Shown here: piece by piece, positions 6,323-13,426 of the stretch
How the letters are laid out: every line of letters starts with the position of its first letter
How positions within the stretch are numbered: position 1 is the first letter of the stretch
Origin: Betaproteobacteria bacterium
Lineage (GTDB): Bacteria; Pseudomonadota; Gammaproteobacteria; Burkholderiales; SG8-41
NCBI GenBank assembly: GCA_025356695.1
Contig: JANXSE010000178.1
Coordinates: forward strand, 1 to 37,986
Reading direction: 5' to 3'
Length of the DNA stretch: 37,986 bases
Program-made: the position numbers and the translations under genes
Notes under the pieces: model-generated
Told to the model about the DNA's origin: nothing
Database searches by the model: none
Seen by the model: the letters and a program-made list of their open reading frames with translations, nothing else

Positions 6323-6784
6323 CTAGTAGGCTACTTTCGCCTGTTTGATGCCTGTTGGACGATATTTCCTGCTAAATTCATCACAAGCGGCACTCACCAG
6401 CGATTCCGATATCGAACCTGGGGCAGCGGTAAACGGACCTATTCCGCCAAAAGAATCCGCCTCGACCACCCTTCCACGTCCGCCACTCTCGGCATAGTAG
6501 AGATACTGGAAAAAGCTTTCTTCACGCGAGGTGCAATTGATTTCCTCGCGCACCTCGATGGAATAGTAGGTGCCCTTTTCCGAAGTCTGAGGCAGCTTGT
6601 TATCGATCAGAAACCAGACCCAAATCGCCGTGTCGTCGTAAGCGATTCTCGAATTATCGAGCGACCAGCGGATATCGCCCTCGGGACTCTCAACAACAAA
6701 TATCCACTTCGCCTGCGCCGGCCCAGCCCAAAAACAACCTGTCGCAAGAACGATCGAAAACACACCAATGGCAATTATTCGCAT
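6323..6784 (-). CDS. Secreted protein resembling the surface-adhesin E family
   Basis: Exported protein of about 153 residues. The chosen ATG at 6784 has a GAGG ribosome site 5 bases upstream and opens a signal peptide (MRIIAIGVFSIVLATGCFW, then AGPAQA before the mature KWIFVV). The mature part has the feel of adhesin-E-like domains: a strand KWIFVVESPEGDIRWSLD, then YYSIEVREEINCTSREESF, YYAESGGRGRVVEA and a terminal VSAACDEF, with cysteines that may pair. The frame stays open upstream to an ATG at 6934, adding 50 non-hydrophobic residues (QYRRNPDVRLLLGEIKRLRD). That extension would bury the signal peptide, so it may be a separate fused fragment. Family assignment is tentative. Confidence 0.6.
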   Translation of the reverse strand: MRIIAIGVFSIVLATGCFWAGPAQAKWIFVVESPEGDIRWSLDNSRIAYDDTAIWVWFLIDNKLPQTSEKGTYYSIEVREEINCTSREESFFQYLYYAESGGRGRVVEADSFGGIGPFTAAPGSISESLVSAACDEFSRKYRPTGIKQAKVAY

Positions 6785-7224
6785 AAACACCTCAACTACG
6801 CGCCACCCTGGTGGTCCGCCTCGGTCGCGCAGTCGCTTTATCTCACCGAGCAACAGCCGCACGTCCGGATTGCGACGGTATTGTGTGGCCAGCGTGACAA
6901 GCTGGTCGCGGGTAAGTGGAGTGGGTGCGTTCATGGGGCCAGTTTACTGCGGGGCGGGCGGGGCAAGACTAAGTGCGGGCAGGCTCGCCAATTGAGCCAG
7001 TCGCACCGTCGTGCCAGTTCAGTGGCAAACGTCAGTTGCTCGGACGCTGCCTAGATTGGCGGGTGCCCGATGCGTTACACTGTTCGCTGTGACTGCGCTT
7101 ATATCCTCATTGATCTGCAAGGCCCCCTCGCCCGCACGATGGCGATAGTCGTTCCCGGCTGTCACTTCGCGGGCTGGTCTCCTGCTGGTCGTAAGCTGTT
7201 TGCCCTGTAGCACCGCTGAAAAAA

Positions 7225-7246
7225 GCGGGTAAGACTGCGGGTAAGA
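7225..7246 (+). repeat. Paired GCGGGTAAGA repeats (12-bp period)
   Basis: GCGGGTAAGA at 7225-7234 and 7237-7246, starts 12 bp apart, in the same orientation and style as the pair before the integrase (253-273). No integrase follows. It sits in the stretch 6935-7313, which otherwise holds no convincing gene. Interpreted as a relic arm-site pair. Confidence 0.4.
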
Positions 7247-7313
7247 ACGCAGGATTGGCCCACTGCAATACAACTAAATCAATAGGTTGGGCTTTTTATG
7301 CTGCTGATCGATC

Positions 7314-7481
7314 ATGGACAGCATGGACTTGGGCGCCCGGGCCACCATCGCCCAGAAGCTCGCTGCCGCCCTCTCCACCCTGATCGACAAAGAACGCCTC
7401 GTCCTGAACATGAGCGAGCGAGAAACGTCCGAAGATGCCCTGATATCCTCGCTCAAACGCATCCATGGCATCGAGGATTGA
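7314..7481 (+). CDS. Small hypothetical helical protein (55 aa)
   Basis: An open frame from ATG 7314 to TGA 7479-7481 encodes 55 residues beginning MDSMDLGARATIAQKLAAAL. It has regular amphipathic helix character (STLIDKERLVLNMSERETSE, ISSLKRIHGIED) and a high proportion of G/C third positions, so it is more convincing than chance. The ribosome site is weak. The stop lies 7 bp before repeat copy B. No family recognised. Confidence 0.45.
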   Translation: MDSMDLGARATIAQKLAAALSTLIDKERLVLNMSERETSEDALISSLKRIHGIED

Positions 7482-7488
7482 TGCCGTG

Positions 7489-7590
7489 CCGTTCGCGGTT
7501 GTATGCCCCGTGGAAAATGCCATTTGTCGCGCCGTTCGCTGTTTCACCGGGAACGGTGTAACGTCTAGCGGTGGACGCCAACGACAATTC
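7489..7590 (+). repeat. Structured repeat copy B, running into the protease gene
   Basis: Partner of copy A with the same 43-bp spacing of CCGTTCGC boxes (7489, 7532), the same CCCCGTGGAAA/TTTCACCGGG stem (one extra mismatch) and the same GAACGGTGTAACGTCTAGCG tail. The gene starts at GTG 7571 inside the element. Copies A and B are exactly 2910 bp apart. Confidence 0.7.
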
Positions 7591-8944
7591 CGCCCCGATT
7601 GAACCTGACCGCCTTGATAGCCTGAAAGAGCGCGTCCGGCGCCGGCTGGTTCTGCTAGTTCTCCTGGTTGCCATTCCTTCGCCGGCAGGTGCCAGCCCTG
7701 AAGCGGTTTACTCTGCAGCCGCTCCGAGTGTGGTGGTCGTCAGAGGGCTTGATCAAAAGAATGTTCTGCTTCAGCTTGGAAGCGGTGTGGTGATCGAAAA
7801 AGAACGGGTTGTTACGAACTGCCACGTCGCTAAAGGAACCGCGAGCATCCAGATCGAACACAAGGGCCGCAAATACAATGCGGCATTACAGTATTCTGAT
7901 TATGGTCGCGATCTTTGCCAGCTACTCGTGGCCGGATTGGATGCCCCGCCTATCATGCGTGGCAGGGCCACGGAGTTGATTGTCGGTCAGCGCGTATACG
8001 CGATTGGGGCTCCAAGAGGGTTCGATCTCACGTTAAGCGAAGGCATCATTTCATCCCTGCGCGACATTGCGGGGGAGCGTTACATCCAGACTTCCGCTCC
8101 TATCTCGCCCGGGTCTAGTGGCGGTGGCCTTTTTGATGACAGTGGCCACCTGATTGGACTCACCACATTCGTAATCATGGGCGGACAAAATCTGAATTTT
8201 GCCCTTCCGGTTGATTGGATAAACGATCTGCCGTCGCGTAGCCGGAACCTTGGTAAAGAATCAGCCTCAATCGCAAAAAGCAGAAGCGAGCAGCTTGACG
8301 CACTGAGAAAAAAAGGCGATTTCAGCGGGGTGCTAATTGTTGCTAAAAAATGGGTTGATGATGAACCAGACAATCACGAATCCTACCGATGGCTAAATCT
8401 GGCGTATGTTCGGCTTCAGATTCACCCCAAAAGCCTTGAAACTTGCAGGGAATGGGTGCGAAGATTTTCTAATTCACCCGAAGCATGGCGAGAACTGGGG
8501 CGTGCCTACTCGTGGTTGGGGGACTATGCAAAGTCTCAAAAAGCATATGTTGAGGTTGTTGCGTTGAGTCCAAGCGACCCGGACGGATGGGACGATCTTG
8601 GCTTCGCCTATATGATGATCGACGACTATACCCAAGCGCTTAACGCTAACATGAGGGCGATATATTTATATACCGCGGCAATGGAGGCGTCGCGCAAATC
8701 GGATCGTGGCGCAACAGATCCTACGCTTTCACAATACTACTTGAACTTGGGCGAGACATATCTAATTGGAGGCTTCACAAAATACGCAATCGAGGCGTTT
8801 GAAAAATCTGAACGGCTGGGCGGTGGGTGCACTAGTTCACAGAGTTCTCTAGTTGATCTCTATAAGAAGAACAATATGCAGTTGAAATTGCGCGCAATCC
8901 AATCAAGAATGCACGATTGTCATTTTCGCAAGCCTCAGAAATAA
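7571..8944 (+). CDS. Exported trypsin-like serine protease with C-terminal TPR repeats
   Basis: 457-residue protein. Residues 1-24 derive from repeat copy B. A hydrophobic stretch (LVLLVLLVAIPSPAGAS, about 26-42) is a signal peptide, so the mature protein is probably periplasmic. The protease domain (about 45-225) has a complete triad: His85 (VTNCHVAKG), Asp114 (YGRDLCQLLV) and Ser183 (ISPGSSGGGLFD), placing it in the S1 chymotrypsin/DegP-like family. There is no PDZ domain. Instead residues ~235-455 form tetratricopeptide repeats (WLNLAYVRLQIHP, WRELGRAYSWLGDYAKSQKA, WDDLGFAYMMIDDYTQALNA, YYLNLGETYLIGGFTKYAIE), a protein-binding scaffold. The start could be later (for example near codon 18), since the first 24 residues precede the signal sequence and come from the repeat. 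Its substrate is unknown. Confidence 0.88.
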   Translation: MDANDNSAPIEPDRLDSLKERVRRRLVLLVLLVAIPSPAGASPEAVYSAAAPSVVVVRGLDQKNVLLQLGSGVVIEKERVVTNCHVAKGTASIQIEHKGRKYNAALQYSDYGRDLCQLLVAGLDAPPIMRGRATELIVGQRVYAIGAPRGFDLTLSEGIISSLRDIAGERYIQTSAPISPGSSGGGLFDDSGHLIGLTTFVIMGGQNLNFALPVDWINDLPSRSRNLGKESASIAKSRSEQLDALRKKGDFSGVLIVAKKWVDDEPDNHESYRWLNLAYVRLQIHPKSLETCREWVRRFSNSPEAWRELGRAYSWLGDYAKSQKAYVEVVALSPSDPDGWDDLGFAYMMIDDYTQALNANMRAIYLYTAAMEASRKSDRGATDPTLSQYYLNLGETYLIGGFTKYAIEAFEKSERLGGGCTSSQSSLVDLYKKNNMQLKLRAIQSRMHDCHFRKPQK

Positions 8945-9004
8945 GTGCGTGATGGTATCCAATGTCACAAGGCCACGCCCAGCCAGCAACGGCACGCGCT
9001 ACTT

Positions 9005-9295
9005 TTATTGTTGTTTTCTCGCTTCCTCAAGCTCGGCCGTCAGGTGGGACAGATAGGTGCTGATTTTTGAACTCTCCGCGTCCCGTGCTTCGCTGGCCAC
9101 TTTTCTTGCTAAGTCTGCAATGCTGGCATTTGGCGCCTTGCGGCTGATGCTTTTGGCGAGCGTGCATATTTGATCGGTTCGCCCTGGCACTCCATCCGGC
9201 AACGGCAGCAGCGCTTTGATCTCAGCGACCTTGGCCAGCAGATCATCGATGTTACTCGCCGTGTGAACGGTTGGTTCGTCGATATACTTACTCAT
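9005..9295 (-). CDS. Small helical hypothetical protein
   Basis: 96-residue soluble protein, convergent with the protease gene. It contains long helical segments (IDDLLAKVAEIKALL, ADLARKVASEARDAESSK, YLSHLTAELEEARKQQ) likely to form a coiled coil, and no signal peptide. A GAGAAG ribosome site lies before ATG 9295. No family recognised. The gap to the next gene (9296-9612, 317 bp) shows short GC-rich hairpins but no gene I can support. Confidence 0.55.
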   Translation of the reverse strand: MSKYIDEPTVHTASNIDDLLAKVAEIKALLPLPDGVPGRTDQICTLAKSISRKAPNASIADLARKVASEARDAESSKISTYLSHLTAELEEARKQQ

Positions 9296-9612
9296 GACAC
9301 TTCTCTATTTTTGTCTTCAGCGAGCGGCGAATCGAACAAGGACGGTCGCACAGACAGCCGCTACGAAAGACGCCGAAGCTGCTCGGCGTCGGAAAGCGTC
9401 GGGGGAGTTATAGCTTCTTTTTTCGTTTGCAAACCGCCCGTCGCCCTGCACTAAGTCCGAAGCGATTCTTCGGTGCGGTCGGCATAAATGGTCAACCTCG
9501 ACACTAGACAGACCGCAAGATGGGCGTAGCATGGTGTCGTCATAGCCAATCCGGCCGCCCGCGGCACAGCCGGTGACCAATAAAAAAGCCGATCCGACAG
9601 GAAGGTAATTCA

Positions 9613-9870
9613 ATGAAAACGCTTGTGGTGGCAATCGCACTTTCGACAATCGCCGGTGGCGCCGTTGCCGCCGATCACCGCGTGGATGGCTACACGCGCA
9701 AGGACGGCACTTACGTTCAGCCACACCAGCAAACCAATCCGAATGAAACGCGAACAGACAACTACGGGAGCCGCCCCAACGTTAACCCGCACACCGGTAA
9801 AGAGGGGGCCCGTGATCCTTACGCGCAGCCCAATCCTTATGGGCAACAGCAGCGACGAAACAGCTTTTAA
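9613..9870 (+). CDS. Small secreted Pro/Asn/Gln-rich protein
   Basis: 85-residue protein with a clear signal peptide (MKTLVVAIALSTIAGGAVAA, cleavage before DHRVDG). The mature part is a ~65-residue polar segment: YTRKDGTYVQPHQQTNPNE, RTDNYGSRPNVNPHTGKEG, PYAQPNPYGQQQ. This pattern (xxGYTRKDGTYVxPHxxTNPN...DNYxxxxNVNPxTGK) recurs in small secreted proteins of many proteobacteria, often on mobile elements, with no known function. A strong AGGAAGG ribosome site precedes ATG 9613. Confidence 0.75.
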   Translation: MKTLVVAIALSTIAGGAVAADHRVDGYTRKDGTYVQPHQQTNPNETRTDNYGSRPNVNPHTGKEGARDPYAQPNPYGQQQRRNSF

Positions 9871-9919
9871 CTCGGCGACGCCGTAAGTCGTTCAAGCCGC
9901 TCGGCGCCGGCGCCGGTGT

Positions 9920-9949
9920 TGGTTGCGGGGGACGGGATTTGAACCTGTG
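9920..9949 (-). other. tRNA 3'-end-like fragment on the minus strand
   Basis: Read on the minus strand, this gives a T-arm with loop TTCAAAT between GG and CC, then CCCGT, CCCCCGC and AACCA. It closely resembles the T-arm and acceptor end of initiator tRNA-Met-type genes. Just 5' of it on that strand GCCGC-TCGATC-GCGGC forms a hairpin like a variable arm. No matching D-arm or anticodon arm is found, so it is a fragment or a mimic, not a working tRNA. Confidence 0.4.
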
Positions 9950-9981
9950 CCGCGATCGAGCGGCTGGCGCATAATGGAAGA

Positions 9982-10058
9982 CTGGCTGAGGCCAAAAGCG
10001 GGGCGCCCCCGGCGAAATGCTCGCCGGCCGTTGGTTCGAGTCCAACCAGCCAGCCCGC
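9982..10058 (+). ncRNA. tRNA-like fold without a usable anticodon arm
   Basis: CTGGCTG (9982-9988) pairs perfectly with CAGCCAG (10047-10053). A perfect T-arm is present, GTTGG-TTCGAGT-CCAAC (10030-10046). Between them CCGGCGA (10009-10015) pairs with TCGCCGG (10021-10027) around a 5-base loop. The 41 bases between acceptor strand and T-arm equal a class I tRNA, but the central hairpin is 7 bp with a 5-base loop, and no D-arm or CCA is seen. It may be a decayed tRNA, an integration-site mimic or a small structured RNA. Confidence 0.4.
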
Positions 10059-10083
10059 TTTTTGCGATGGGTAGCGAGCCGCG

Positions 10084-10107
10084 AAACGTGGTAACAAACG
10101 TGGTAAC
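10084..10107 (+). repeat. Perfect tandem AAACGTGGTAAC repeat (12-bp period)
   Basis: Two perfect adjacent copies of a 12-mer at 10084-10095 and 10096-10107, 26 bp after the tRNA-like fold. The same order (tRNA end, then paired GTGGTAA repeats, then integrase) occurs at the left end of the island, but here the integrase is absent. It is a likely relic junction and a candidate for the right edge of the island. Confidence 0.5.
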
Positions 10108-10435
10108 TATGTTGGTGCCGCATCGTAAGACCTAGCATCCATGCGGGTCTTGAGGCGTAATGTGGCAGTCACCGCTCCGCCACTTCACTTGTCTGTCAGT
10201 CAGACATCAAAAGAAAGCAGTGCGCAGGCCGAGGCGCGTAACTCTGTAATCTGCTGGGCGAAACACTTCTGGACGAATTCAGTTGATGTACGGTGCGCAA
10301 AATTTGCAGACCGCTACGATCGTCGACTCGGCCAACCTTCCGCTTTCGTAATGGCTGTATGCCGGCCAAATTAATATCGTGTGTTATCAACCGCTTGCCC
10401 GCCTCCTGCGCTGGCGGGAAACAATGCGAATGTGA

Positions 10436-10464
10436 TTGAAACTTTAACCTCGTTTCTGTAGTCT
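10436..10464 (+). promoter_or_regulatory. Candidate sigma-70 promoter for the Bax-inhibitor gene
   Basis: TTGAAA (10436-10441), a 17-bp spacer and TAGTCT (10459-10464), about 45 bp before the gene. The -35 box is good and the -10 box weak. The rest of 10140-10507 shows no gene, only a small CCCGCC/GGCGGG hairpin near 10397-10420. Confidence 0.35.
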
Positions 10465-10507
10465 TATCCGCGTGCCGATAACCCGGCGCTTCGAGGAGAA
10501 AAAATAT

Positions 10508-11215
10508 ATGCAACCCGACCTGCAACCAGTTCAGAACAATTACGCGACGCCGATTTCCGCCAGTCAGGGCGTCAGCGCCGAGCAACGCGTGCTGCGCAAT
10601 ACCTATCTGCTGCTGGCATTGTCGATGATCCCGACCGGGATCGGCGCCATGATCGGCGTCACACTCGACTTCAGTTTCATGCGCGCCAGCCCGATGATCG
10701 CGTCGATCGCCATGCTCGCCATTGTTTACGGCATGTTCTTTGCCATTGAAAAGAACCGCGACAGCGGTATCGGCGTCGGCCTGCTGCTGGTGCTGACGCT
10801 GTTCCTCGGCGTCATGCTCGGACCGGTTCTGCAAATGACGCTGGGCCTGCGCAACGGCGGCCAGTTGGTGGCTCTTGCCGCCGGCGGCACGGCGGCGGTG
10901 TTCTTTGCCATGGCCGGCATTGCGAGTGTGACGCGCAAGAACTTCGGCTTCATGGGCAACTTCCTGGCGGTCGGCACGATTGTCGTCATGCTGGCGGTGA
11001 TCGCGAACATCTTCTTCGCGAGCCCGGCACTGCATCTGACGATCTGCGCGGTGTTCGTGCTGCTGAGTTCGGCGATGATCCTGTGGCAGGTCAGCGAGAT
11101 CATCCACGGCGGCGAAACGAATTACATCTCCGCCACGCTGACGCTGTATGTCAGCGTCTACAACCTCTTCACCAGCCTGTTGCAGTTGCTGACGGGTCTG
11201 GGTTCCAGCGACTGA
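10508..11215 (+). CDS. Bax inhibitor-1/YccA family membrane protein
   Basis: Integral inner-membrane protein of 235 residues from the BI-1 (TMBIM/YccA) family. The bacterial members include YccA, which modulates FtsH proteolysis, and calcium-leak proteins such as BsYetJ. A soluble N-terminus of ~38 residues is followed by about seven hydrophobic helices (for example YLLLALSMIPTGIGAMIGV, IASIAMLAIVYGMFFAIE, VGLLLVLTLFLGVMLGPVL, FFAMAGIASV, FLAVGTIVVMLAVIANIF, LTICAVFVLLSSAMIL). The family-type end EIIHGGETNYISATLTLYV..YNLFTSLLQLL is present. ATG 10508 follows GAGGAG by about 9 bases, so the 12 extra codons from 10472 are rejected. A strong terminator follows. It is the first core gene after the island. 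Confidence 0.93.
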   Translation: MQPDLQPVQNNYATPISASQGVSAEQRVLRNTYLLLALSMIPTGIGAMIGVTLDFSFMRASPMIASIAMLAIVYGMFFAIEKNRDSGIGVGLLLVLTLFLGVMLGPVLQMTLGLRNGGQLVALAAGGTAAVFFAMAGIASVTRKNFGFMGNFLAVGTIVVMLAVIANIFFASPALHLTICAVFVLLSSAMILWQVSEIIHGGETNYISATLTLYVSVYNLFTSLLQLLTGLGSSD

Positions 11216-11237
11216 CGGCCACATCCAGCCGCATATC

Positions 11238-11262
11238 AAGGGCGCCTGCGGGCGCCCTTTTT
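11238..11262 (+). terminator. Rho-independent terminator after the Bax-inhibitor gene
   Basis: AAGGGCGCC (11238-11246), loop TGCG, GGCGCCCTT (11251-11259), then T residues to 11262. The near-symmetry lets it also serve the opposing rlmD gene that ends at 11285. Confidence 0.88.
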
Positions 11263-11284
11263 GTTGGCCGGGTGTTGACCTCGA

Positions 11285-12589
11285 TCAGGTGCGGTCGAAG
11301 ACCGCGATCGATTCGACGTGTGATGTGTGTGGAAACATGTTCACCACGCCGGCTGCGCTGAGCGCATAGCCTTTGACATGAACCAGCACGCCGGCATCAC
11401 GCGCCAGCGTCGCCGCGTTGCACGACACGTAGACGATACGGCGCGGCGCAGTGTCTTCGGTGAGTGCATTGATCAGCGCAACCGCACCGTCGCGTGGTGG
11501 ATCAATCAGCATCCGGTCAAAGCGGCCCAGCGTGGCGAACCCCGCCTGGTCGACCTTGAACAAATCCGCCTGCCTGAACTCAACTGTCCCGCCGAGGCCG
11601 TTATGCGCAGCATTAGACTGCCCGCGCGCGACCAGACCGCCCGCCCCTTCAAACCCGATAACGCTGGCTCCGCTGCGCGCAATGGCCAGCGTAAAGTTGC
11701 CCAGCCCGCAAAACATGTCGGCGATGCGCTCACCGGCCTGCGGTTCAAGCAGGGTCACCGCGCGCCGAACCATAACCCTGTTCACAGCGGTGTTGACCTG
11801 GGTGAATTCGGTCGGCGAAAAACCCAGCTCCAGCGAAAATTCCGGCAGCGTGTAATACAACACGCCGTCATGCGGCGGGTAAAAAGGCGTGACGGTATCG
11901 GGCCCGCGCGGCTGCAGGAAAAACTGCACCCGGTGGCGGTCGGCAAATTGCCGGATCAGCGCCTCGTCGGCACTGTCGAGCGGTTCCAGAATGCGCAGCA
12001 CCAGCGCATCGACCCCGACGCCGACGGCAAGCTCGATTTGCGGCATCCGTTCGGGTTTTGAAAACCCGTTGATCAGTTCGCGCAACGGCACCAACAGCGC
12101 GGAAATCCGCGGCGGCAGCACCTCGCAGCCCGTCATGTCAGTGACGTAGCTGCTGCGTTTTTCGCGAAAGCCGATCAACGTGCCGCCCTTCTTCAGGACA
12201 TAGCGGGCAGACAAACGCGCGCGATGACGGTAACCCCAGGCGCTGCCGTAAATGGCTGGCAGGATGCAACCGACATCGACCTTGCCAATGCGCGCGAGGT
12301 TGTCTTCGAGCACGCGTTGTTTGGCAGCGACCTGCGCGCGCTCGTCCAGGTGCTGCATGCTGCAACCGCCGCACACACCGAAGTGCGCGCAACGCGGCAC
12401 CGCGCGCGACGACGACGCTTTGATGATCGCTTCGACACGCGCCAGATCGTAGCTGGGTTTTTTCTGGTAGGGCGTGTAAATCACCGTTTCGCCGGTCAAA
12501 GCGCCATCGATGAAGACAACTTTACCATCGGCGTGGGCTATGCCCCGCCCCTCCTGGTCCAGCGCTTCGACCTGGATTTCTGCACTCAT
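11285..12589 (-). CDS. rlmD: 23S rRNA (uracil-1939-C5)-methyltransferase
   Basis: Methylates U1939 of 23S rRNA using S-adenosylmethionine. The 434-residue protein has an N-terminal TRAM domain (about 1-55). An iron-sulfur cluster motif follows with Cys67, Cys73, Cys76 ([10 protein letters not shown]) and Cys155 (MTGCEVLPP). The C-terminal methyltransferase fold has the SAM loop [14 protein letters not shown] (291-304), LIDPPRDG (361-368) and the catalytic cysteine Cys390 ([13 protein letters not shown]). The length matches the RlmD subfamily, and all four cluster cysteines separate it from TrmA. It starts 8 bp after the exonuclease gene, so the two are probably co-transcribed. The shared terminator at 11238-11262 lies just beyond its stop. 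Confidence 0.95.
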   Translation of the reverse strand: MSAEIQVEALDQEGRGIAHADGKVVFIDGALTGETVIYTPYQKKPSYDLARVEAIIKASSSRAVPRCAHFGVCGGCSMQHLDERAQVAAKQRVLEDNLARIGKVDVGCILPAIYGSAWGYRHRARLSARYVLKKGGTLIGFREKRSSYVTDMTGCEVLPPRISALLVPLRELINGFSKPERMPQIELAVGVGVDALVLRILEPLDSADEALIRQFADRHRVQFFLQPRGPDTVTPFYPPHDGVLYYTLPEFSLELGFSPTEFTQVNTAVNRVMVRRAVTLLEPQAGERIADMFCGLGNFTLAIARSGASVIGFEGAGGLVARGQSNAAHNGLGGTVEFRQADLFKVDQAGFATLGRFDRMLIDPPRDGAVALINALTEDTAPRRIVYVSCNAATLARDAGVLVHVKGYALSAAGVVNMFPHTSHVESIAVFDRT

Positions 12590-12597
12590 GGGAAAGT

Positions 12598-13374
12598 TCA
12601 GCCCGGCCAGCGTTGCAGAAATTCGGCCCAGTGCGGCAGCGTCGATTTCTCGATCGTCACGCGCAGCAGAGCAATTTCCTGTTTGTATTGTTCGGCGGTC
12701 AGGATGCCGCGCATCAACTGAAAGCGCAGGTAGACAAGATAGGTGTTGGCGACATCGGCCTCGCAGTAATTGCGGATCTGCTCGATACCGCCGTCCTGCC
12801 AGGCTTGCCAGACGAAGGCACCGCCGATGCCGATCTTGCCCGGAAAGCCCATCAACTGCGCGATGTCGTCGAGCGGCGCTGCGGCGCGCGGCTGGTACAT
12901 AGCCATCAGATCCATCAGATCAAGATGGCGTGCGTGATAACGGCTGATGTAGTTGTTCCATTTGAACTCGCGGTCATCCTCGCCCTGGTCCCAGAAGCGC
13001 GGCGCATGCACACCATGAATAAGGCCGCGGTAATTGAGCACCGGCAGATCGAAACCACCGCCGTTCCAGGACACGATCTGCGGCGAGTACTTTTCGATAC
13101 CGTCAAAAAAACGCTGGATCAACGCACCTTCCGCGTCGGACGGTTCGCCGAGCGACCACACGCGCACGCTATCGCGCTCGCGCAGCACACAGGCGATCGC
13201 CACCACGCGGTGCAGATGCAGTTGCAGGAAGTCGTTGCCGCTGGCCTGGCGGCGGCGCTGGAAGGCCATGGCGGCGACATCGCCGTCGCTGATCTCGGCA
13301 CCGAGCTCATAAAGCGTGCGCAGCCCGGCGATGTCCGGCACCGTCTCGATGTCAAAAACCAGAACGGGATTCAT
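12598..13374 (-). CDS. Predicted 3'-5' exonuclease, PolB-like proofreading fold
   Basis: 258-residue protein with the DnaQ-like exonuclease fold of the pfam group DNA_pol_B_exo2. Exo I motif [11 protein letters not shown] carries Asp8 and Glu10 as metal ligands. Exo II is in [19 protein letters not shown], and the C-terminal [15 protein letters not shown] segment supplies the exo III acid. [11 protein letters not shown] is typical of the group. It is a stand-alone nuclease without a polymerase domain. Its physiological role is not established, and DNA repair or RNA processing is possible. It lies 52 bp downstream of cysM and 8 bp before rlmD. Confidence 0.85.
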   Translation of the reverse strand: MNPVLVFDIETVPDIAGLRTLYELGAEISDGDVAAMAFQRRRQASGNDFLQLHLHRVVAIACVLRERDSVRVWSLGEPSDAEGALIQRFFDGIEKYSPQIVSWNGGGFDLPVLNYRGLIHGVHAPRFWDQGEDDREFKWNNYISRYHARHLDLMDLMAMYQPRAAAPLDDIAQLMGFPGKIGIGGAFVWQAWQDGGIEQIRNYCEADVANTYLVYLRFQLMRGILTAEQYKQEIALLRVTIEKSTLPHWAEFLQRWPG

Positions 13375-13426
13375 GCGTTTAGCGGGCTACGCTTGCGGAT
13401 TGAATGCGACATGTCTGCCCTGATCC

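Noticed and set aside
6146..7054. Plus-strand frame of 302 codons
   Set aside because: It lies mostly opposite the secreted-protein gene at 6323-6784 and has low-complexity, Arg/His/Ser-rich translation typical of a shadow.
3351..7590. Integron cassette array with attC sites
   Set aside because: The repeats sit between small orphan genes as attC sites would, but I find no GTTRRRY/RYYYAAC core pairs at their ends and no integron-type integrase. The repeats also enter the coding region.
3351..7590. CRISPR-like array
   Set aside because: Copies are kilobases apart, about 100 bp long and have no regular spacers or cas genes.
9982..10058. Functional tRNA or selenocysteine/allo-tRNA
   Set aside because: No D-arm, no 7-base anticodon loop and no CCA. 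The central hairpin is 7 bp with a 5-base loop.
9782..10138. Frames containing GWLDSNQRP- and LVGLEPT-like peptides
   Set aside because: These are well-known spurious translations of tRNA-like sequences, and the DNA folds as described at 9920-10058.
10196..11239. Minus-strand frame of 347 codons
   Set aside because: Mirror of the Bax-inhibitor gene. The translation is His/Gln/Arg-rich without domains.
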